DNA of 10,838 nucleotides, taken from the NCBI GenBank assembly GCA_036554605.1, contig DATBMY010000301.1, positions 1-10,838 on the forward strand, read 5' to 3'. Below the pieces are notes generated by a model that saw nothing but the letters and a program-made list of their open reading frames with translations, ran no database searches and was not told where the DNA came from. This stretch comes from DATBMY01 sp036554605. Lineage in GTDB: Bacteria; Acidobacteriota; Blastocatellia; UBA7656. Below, piece by piece: positions 7,402-10,838 of this stretch (positions are counted from its first letter, which is position 1; every line of letters starts with the position of its first letter). The translations under genes and the position numbers were made by a program.

Positions 7402-7467
7402 GAATATGGAATCTCAAATCTCAGATGCTGTCTCGCAGACGCTCCATGCCCCGACCTCTGACCTCTG
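7370..7467. repeat. Imperfect inverted repeat framing the uvrC leader
   Basis: The 19-bp arm 7370-7388 and the reverse complement of 7449-7467 match at 17 of 19 positions. Both mismatches (7373 against 7464, and 7380 against 7457) are G opposite T on the plus strand, so a plus-strand RNA would pair throughout using two G-U pairs. The right arm also has a 7-bp period (two CTGACCT-type units). The 60-bp interior contains the AATCTCA heptamers and the shared 16-bp unit. The whole could form a long cruciform or RNA hairpin between the secreted-protein gene and uvrC. Confidence 0.7.
7410..7439. repeat. AATCTCA heptamers plus 16-bp unit, second copy of the element at 9-60
   Basis: AATCTCA occurs twice head to tail (7410-7416, 7417-7423); its complement TGAGATT is a rotation of the ATTTGAG unit at 38-44. 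It runs directly into AGATGCTGTCTCGCAG. The reverse complement of the window start contains AGATGCTATCTCACAG, identical except for two transitions. The two loci therefore share heptamer and flanking unit in the same order, in opposite orientation within the window. Confidence 0.7.
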
Positions 7468-7471
7468 CTCC

Positions 7472-8236
7472 CTAGTCGACTTTATTCACTATGCGGTAGC
7501 CGCCTTCCTCGAAGCGGAAGCGGAAGCTGCCTTCAAAGCGGCGTATATTGGAGACGCCCGCGCCGGAAGCGAGCGTCGGCAGCCGCAGCACGCCCTGAAA
7601 CTGCGAGTAATCTATCGTAGCGTTGAAGCTGCGCAGCTTCGCGGCTTCTTTATCTAGCGTTTCGAGGTTGTGCAGCCCTTCGATCCTTATCGTCAATACC
7701 TCGCCCGTCGCGGGGTCGAGCATCACCACGCCCGACGCAAGCGGCATGTTCGCGATCTCGGCCTTGGGCACGAAGCGGAACCACCGTTCGTTCTTACGGT
7801 CGGCAACTACTTCCTGGTAATTGTAATTATTGATCTTCTCGGGCAGCAGCGGGAAGAAGGCAAGGTCCCAGACCGCGCCGAATGAAAGCAGAGTCCTTTC
7901 GCTTTCGTTGACCTTGCTCTTGGGGTTTCCGTTCTTGTCGGTGTCAGCCGTAACGCGGACGATGACCGGCACCTGCCCGCTCTTATCAGCCACGTTTGAG
8001 GGCTCGACCGTGACGGCCGTCTCGCGCACTTCCTCGGGGCGCTCCTGGCCGTTTCTGATCTTAAAACGCTCGATGCGTATCTTCTGTCTATAAAAACAGC
8101 GGTCGCGAACGTAAAGCGAGCGGTCCTGGTTATTGGCCGCCTTCTGTATGAGTTCGGGAACGGCAGTGTTCTGCGCTACCGCAAGTTGAGATAAGAAGCC
8201 CAGGGCCAGCAGGCTTATGATAAGAATACGTCTCAT
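7472..8236 (-). CDS. Secreted/periplasmic protein of unknown function
   Basis: I do not recognise a family. The 254-aa product begins with MRR and a hydrophobic stretch ending AVA-Q, a typical Sec signal peptide with likely cleavage after residue 21. The mature part is polar, has a single cysteine (Cys47, so no intramolecular disulfide) and no membrane segments. It looks beta-rich, with alternating hydrophobic and charged stretches in the second half (for example VVMLDPATGEVLTIRIEG and the FRFRFEEGGYRI end). That is loosely reminiscent of periplasmic lipoprotein-carrier-like folds, but no defining motif is visible. AGGAG on the coding strand (8248-8252) lies 11 nt before the ATG. A candidate promoter lies at 8292-8321. 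The stop codon is 108 bp upstream of uvrC, so the two may share a transcript. Confidence 0.75.
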   Translation of the reverse strand: MRRILIISLLALGFLSQLAVAQNTAVPELIQKAANNQDRSLYVRDRCFYRQKIRIERFKIRNGQERPEEVRETAVTVEPSNVADKSGQVPVIVRVTADTDKNGNPKSKVNESERTLLSFGAVWDLAFFPLLPEKINNYNYQEVVADRKNERWFRFVPKAEIANMPLASGVVMLDPATGEVLTIRIEGLHNLETLDKEAAKLRSFNATIDYSQFQGVLRLPTLASGAGVSNIRRFEGSFRFRFEEGGYRIVNKVD

Positions 8237-8291
8237 GGCTTTCTTGACTCCTAAATAGCTTTCGTGTATTAAGTCTAGCGTCGCTGAGGAA

Positions 8292-8321
8292 AGTATAGTT
8301 TAGCAAGCGATTACGCGGCAA
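8292..8321 (-). promoter_or_regulatory. Candidate sigma70-type promoter for the secreted-protein gene
   Basis: Reading the minus strand, TTGCCG (8316-8321) and TATACT (8292-8297) are separated by 18 bp, giving 4/6 and 5/6 matches to the -35 and -10 consensus. Transcription would start near 8285, leaving a leader of about 50 nt with the AGGAG site. The remainder of the 177-bp divergent spacer holds only a weak plus-strand candidate (TTTAAG, 18 bp, TATTAC) for the OmpA-family gene. Confidence 0.45.
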
Positions 8322-8401
8322 ATGCCATCATAACCGTAAAGCATTTAAGCCCGTGCGGCGGTTCCCGTATTACCCCGAAAGGACCGTGCTAGAAAAGATC
8401 T

Positions 8402-8407
8402 AGGAGG
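8402..8407 (+). promoter_or_regulatory. Strong Shine-Dalgarno of the OmpA-family lipoprotein gene
   Basis: AGGAGG, the full anti-16S complement, lies 6 nt upstream of the ATG at 8414. It is the best ribosome binding site in the window, consistent with high expression of an abundant envelope protein. Several neighbouring genes show no such site. Confidence 0.8.
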
Positions 8408-8413
8408 AGCTAT

Positions 8414-9106
8414 ATGAGACTTAAGGCGGTGACTCTGCTTGCCGCTGCGCTGGTAATCCTGACAGGCAGCGCCTGCGCTACGAAAAAGCACGTCCGCAAC
8501 CGTATAAACGAGCGGGTCACACCGCTCGAGAACCGCACGGGCGAGCTTGAAGAGACCTCGCGGCGCAACACGCAGGAAATAGGGCGGCTCGGGCGTGATA
8601 TCGAAGACGTGCGTTTGCGCACCGACCGCGCGCAGCAGCAGGCCGACCGTGCCGCGTCGGCCGCCGAGCAGGCGAATGTGCGGGTCGCCGGCGTAGAGCA
8701 ATCGGTCAATGACCTTCGCAACAACCTGGACCGCTACACGGTGCAGAAGGTCGTAACGGTCCTGTTCCCGGTCGGCAAGTCGTTGCTGACGCCGGAGGCT
8801 CAGGCATCGCTTGACGAGATTGCCAGCCAGATACGCGACCGCAACGGATTCCTGCTTGAGATACAGGGGTTCGCTTCCTCCGACGGCGCGACCGATTTCA
8901 ATGACCGCCTTAGCCAGGCGCGCTCGGAAGTGGTGCGCCGCTACATGGCCGAGCGCCACGGCATACCGCTGTTTCGCATGTCGATACTGGGCTTTGGCGA
9001 AAGCCGCCCCGTCGCCGACAACGAATCGCTCGAAGGGCGCATACAGAACCGCCGCGTCGAAGTGCGGCTGCTCACCAATAACGCCGTAAGCCAGCAGTCC
9101 AATTAA
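8414..9106 (+). CDS. OmpA-family peptidoglycan-binding lipoprotein with coiled-coil stalk
   Basis: The 230-aa product is an envelope tether. An N-terminal hydrophobic signal ends in a lipobox-like GSAC, with Cys21 as the expected lipidation site. The -3 position is Gly instead of the usual Leu, so the lipobox is imperfect. Residues about 30-105 are rich in Glu, Arg, Gln and Ala with coiled-coil character. Residues about 111-220 form an OmpA C-terminal domain. It has the GFASSDG segment with Asp157, a conserved Arg170 in the LSQAR segment, and the NRRVEVRLL signature from residue 212. By family, this domain binds the diaminopimelate of peptidoglycan, so the protein probably links the outer membrane to the cell wall. 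It is divergent from the secreted-protein gene and 75 bp upstream of a sugar kinase, separated by a hairpin. A perfect 6-bp inverted repeat (CAGTCC/GGACTG, 9095-9112) straddles the stop codon. Confidence 0.92.
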   Translation: MRLKAVTLLAAALVILTGSACATKKHVRNRINERVTPLENRTGELEETSRRNTQEIGRLGRDIEDVRLRTDRAQQQADRAASAAEQANVRVAGVEQSVNDLRNNLDRYTVQKVVTVLFPVGKSLLTPEAQASLDEIASQIRDRNGFLLEIQGFASSDGATDFNDRLSQARSEVVRRYMAERHGIPLFRMSILGFGESRPVADNESLEGRIQNRRVEVRLLTNNAVSQQSN

Positions 9107-9120
9107 GGACTGAGTAATAA

Positions 9121-9163
9121 GAAGCCGGGACAGAGAGCGGCCCCCGCTTCCTCTCCCGGCTTC
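9121..9163 (+). terminator. Strong hairpin between the lipoprotein and kinase genes
   Basis: GAAGCCGGGA (9121-9130) pairs perfectly with TCCCGGCTTC (9154-9163). Inside it, GAG/CTC and AGCGG/CCGCT (9136-9140 and 9144-9148) extend the stem to a 3-nt loop. The stem is very GC-rich but no T-run follows, so it may act as a partial terminator, an mRNA 3'-end stabiliser, or a hairpin that tunes kinase expression, being only 18 bp before the kinase ATG. Confidence 0.45.
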
Positions 9164-9181
9164 AGCCTTCTGCCCTCCGTC

Positions 9182-10120
9182 ATGGATTTCCGTATCCATA
9201 TCCCCGAAGAGAAGCCCTTCGATGCGGTCGCGCTCGGGCTGAACGCGGTAGACCATCTGGTAGTGGTCCCTTACTATCCGGAATTCAACAGCAAGGTCCG
9301 TTTTCTTTCACACACTATAGCGTGCGGCGGGCAATGCGCGACCGCGATGGTCGCGCTGGCGCGGCTGGGCTTGCGCGCGCGCTATATCGGCAAAGTCGGC
9401 GACGATGATATGGGGCGCGTTCAAATCGATTCCATAGTATCGGAGGGCGTGGAGGCGACCGGGGTCGAGGTCGTTGCCGGGGCCGAGTCGCAAACGGCTT
9501 TTATAATAATAGACCGGGAGAGCGGCGAGCGGACGATCATATGGGATCGCGACGAGAGATTAACTATAAGAGCGGAAGAGGTCGACCGCGCAGCCGTGAC
9601 ATCGGGTAGGGTTCTGCACCTGGATGGGCATGATAGCGAAGCGGCAATTGCCGCCGCGCGCTTTGCCCGCGCCGCTGGAGTGCCGGCGGTTCTCGACATA
9701 GACAACATCTATCCGGGAACGGAGGAGCTATTACCGTTGATCGATTTTGTCGTTTCGTCCAACGCGTTTCCCGAGCGGCTGACAGGCGAGCGGGATCTGC
9801 GCGCGGGGCTAAAGAGTATCAGCGAGCGTTACGGGTCGAGCTTTGTCGCGGCAACCATGGGGAGCGAAGGAGTGCTGGCCTATTACGAGGGCCAGTATAT
9901 ACACTCGCCCGCGTTTCGGATTGAATGCCGAGACACTACGGGCGCGGGTGACTCCTTTCATGGTGGGTTCATTTATGGGCTGCTGACGGGACTTTCGGTA
10001 GAAGAGACATTAAGTTTTGCCAACGCGGTGGCGGCCTTGAAATGCAGGGAGGTTGGCGCGCGCACTGCCCTGCCCACTCTCGATGAAGTAATGACGCTCT
10101 TAAAGAGTGAGCAGAGTTGA
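9182..10120 (+). CDS. PfkB-family (ribokinase-like) carbohydrate kinase
   Basis: Ribokinase-like enzymes phosphorylate a sugar, nucleoside or related alcohol with ATP. The 312-aa product has the family length. The N-terminal sugar-side motif appears as ACGGQCATA (47-55) followed by GKVGDDDMG (70-78). The PfkB C-terminal signature is DTTGAGDSFHGG, with the anion-hole GAGD and the catalytic base Asp257. The substrate is not identifiable: the glycine-rich motif carries two cysteines (48 and 52), atypical of ribokinase, fructokinase or 2-keto-3-deoxygluconate kinase patterns I recall, and no pathway partner lies nearby. No Shine-Dalgarno precedes the ATG. A hairpin 18 bp upstream separates it from the lipoprotein gene, so it may depend on read-through or a promoter inside that gene. 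Confidence 0.9.
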   Translation: MDFRIHIPEEKPFDAVALGLNAVDHLVVVPYYPEFNSKVRFLSHTIACGGQCATAMVALARLGLRARYIGKVGDDDMGRVQIDSIVSEGVEATGVEVVAGAESQTAFIIIDRESGERTIIWDRDERLTIRAEEVDRAAVTSGRVLHLDGHDSEAAIAAARFARAAGVPAVLDIDNIYPGTEELLPLIDFVVSSNAFPERLTGERDLRAGLKSISERYGSSFVAATMGSEGVLAYYEGQYIHSPAFRIECRDTTGAGDSFHGGFIYGLLTGLSVEETLSFANAVAALKCREVGARTALPTLDEVMTLLKSEQS

Positions 10121-10273
10121 AGGCTATTGCTGGAAAAGAGTTCTGCGAGGTCTTGCATAAAGCCCTCCGGCGTAGTTATGATTTTCCCTTGCTGTTTGGC
10201 TTTGGGAGATGACAGTGGAGGCGGCGAGAGAATAGCGGCCACCCTCCCGTTGCTTTGTGTATTAAGTGTGTAT

Positions 10274-10346
10274 GGGCCGTTAGCTCAGGTGGTAGAGCAG
10301 CTGGCTTTTAACCAGCGGGTCGTAGGTTCGAGTCCTACACGGCTCA
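10274..10346 (+). tRNA. tRNA-Lys (anticodon UUU)
   Basis: A complete 73-nt cloverleaf. The acceptor stem is GGGCCGT/ACGGCTC with one G-U pair; there is a D-arm GCTC...GAGC, an anticodon stem GCTGG/CCAGC, and an anticodon loop CTTTTAA with TTT at 10307-10309. The T-arm is GTAGG/CCTAC with loop TTCGAGT, and the discriminator base is A. CCA is not encoded. The 153 bp between the kinase stop and this gene contain no recognisable gene. An integrase gene faces the tRNA 3' end, marking it as a likely integration site. Confidence 0.97.
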
Positions 10347-10363
10347 CTTTTAGTATCAATAAG

Positions 10364-10398
10364 TTAAGGCCGCCACGATGGTGGCCTTAATTGTTTTT
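10364..10398 (+). terminator. Intrinsic terminator of tRNA-Lys
   Basis: A 12-bp stem pairs TTAAGGCCGCCA (10364-10375) with TGGTGGCCTTAA (10379-10390), including one G-U pair, around a 3-nt loop. It is followed at once by TTGTTTTT. This is a canonical Rho-independent terminator 17 bp after the tRNA. Because the stem is symmetric and the integrase ends convergently at 10436, it may also help stop transcription from the other side. Confidence 0.92.
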
Positions 10399-10407
10399 GG
10401 GCGATTT

Positions 10408-10428
10408 GTAGCAACCAATGTAGCAACC
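10408..10428. repeat. GTAGCAACC direct repeat beside the integrase, candidate arm-type site
   Basis: GTAGCAACC occurs at 10408-10416 and again at 10420-10428, a 12-bp period with a 3-bp spacer. It lies between the tRNA-Lys terminator and the integrase stop codon. Short direct repeats in this position are typical of arm-type binding sites recognised by the N-terminal domain of tyrosine recombinases, but that role is inferred from position only. Confidence 0.55.
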
Positions 10429-10435
10429 GGAAGAG

Positions 10436-10838
10436 TTACTTCCCACCTGTCAGAATGGATTCCATCAAATCCATAGCATCCACTTTCATAGCTGGCATGA
10501 CATGAGCGTAAGTATTCATGGTGAGACTTATCTGACTATGGCCTAGTATTTCCATTACTGTACGCGCAGGCACACCCTGAGCTAACAGAAAAGAGGCGCA
10601 GGCGTGGCGCAGCGAGTGGAAGTTATAGCGAGGTAGCTTTGCTTTTTCTAGCAGTGAGTGGAATTTCCGAACCACGTTCCGAGGCTCCAGCGGAGTACCT
10701 ATCGTTGAGGTAAAGACCAGACCAGTTTCTTTCCAGTCCGAGCCGAGCGCGAGCCGTTCTTCTAATTGGCGACTGCGATGGGTGCGGAGTGCTGAAAGAA
10801 TCATTTCTGGTAATGGGAGCACACGCCGCGAGCGTTCC
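10436..10838 (-). CDS. Tyrosine recombinase/integrase, C-terminal catalytic part (cut by window edge)
   Basis: Tyrosine recombinases integrate and excise phages and genomic islands by strand exchange at att sites. The frame is open to the right edge, and residues E-R-S-R-R upstream of V-L-P-L-P match the usual run-in to the catalytic core, so the gene continues outside the window. About 134 C-terminal residues are visible. They show the box II HSLRH, the LGHS histidine motif and the nucleophile tyrosine in TMNTYAHV. The first catalytic arginine would lie upstream. The end is intact, with a stop at 10436-10438. The gene converges on tRNA-Lys, as expected for an integrase sitting just inside an element inserted at the tRNA 3' end. 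Its base composition is lower in GC than the core genes to the left. Confidence 0.92.
   Translation of the reverse strand, partial: ERSRRVLPLPEMILSALRTHRSRQLEERLALGSDWKETGLVFTSTIGTPLEPRNVVRKFHSLLEKAKLPRYNFHSLRHACASFLLAQGVPARTVMEILGHSQISLTMNTYAHVMPAMKVDAMDLMESILTGGK

Noticed and set aside
7367..7467. CRISPR array
   Set aside because: The repeats are contiguous 7-bp units without unique spacers of regular length, and no cas gene is present.
8345..9256. Minus-strand open frame of 303 codons across the lipoprotein gene
   Set aside because: The plus-strand OmpA-family gene has a strong ribosome binding site, signal peptide and domain. The minus frame crosses that gene, the hairpins and the start of the kinase, and resembles nothing.
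10127..10390. Short plus-strand open frame running through tRNA-Lys and its terminator
   Set aside because: It overlaps the complete tRNA and the terminator stem, so it is a chance frame.

Overview
The window is a GC-rich stretch of a diderm (Gram-negative-type) bacterial chromosome. It carries an OmpA-family outer-membrane lipoprotein and several genes with signal peptides. Tightly packed housekeeping genes (purN, uvrC, tRNA-Lys) sit beside secreted or poorly characterised genes. Codon use, the secreted S15-type peptidase and the short 7-bp tandem repeats between genes would fit Acidobacteriota (Blastocatellia-like). That placement is an inference from style and was not tested by any search.

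Layout from left to right. (1) Positions 1-75 hold an AT-rich repeat with a 7-bp period. (2) On the minus strand, 76-2175 encodes a class III (anaerobic, glycyl-radical) ribonucleotide reductase-like protein with an ATP cone, a Cys4 zinc site and a C-terminal glycyl-radical segment. It has no cysteine where the catalytic finger-loop cysteine should be. (3) Divergently, purN (2257-2883) is followed by an exported CocE/X-Pro-dipeptidyl-peptidase-like serine hydrolase (2971-5229). (4) A 292-bp convergent intergenic region carries hairpins. (5) On the minus strand lies uvrC (5522-7363), and upstream of it a secreted protein of unknown function (7472-8236). A 108-bp spacer between them is built largely of 7-bp tandem repeats in inverted arrangement, and the array begins 3 bp upstream of the uvrC start codon. 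(6) Divergently, an OmpA-domain lipoprotein (8414-9106) is followed, after a strong hairpin, by a PfkB-family sugar kinase (9182-10120). (7) tRNA-Lys(UUU) (10274-10346) has a textbook intrinsic terminator. Facing it is the C-terminal half of a tyrosine recombinase running off the right edge (10436-10838). This is the usual arrangement at the end of an element integrated in a tRNA gene, so the right end of the window is probably the start of a genomic island.

The genes do not form one pathway. The points most worth a second look are the NrdD-like protein lacking the expected active-site cysteines, the family of period-7 intergenic repeats (several different unit sequences, all 7 bp), a dispersed element shared by the two ends of the repeat system (1-60 and 7410-7439), and the tRNA-Lys/integrase boundary. 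No CRISPR array, complete insertion sequence or obvious defence system is visible.
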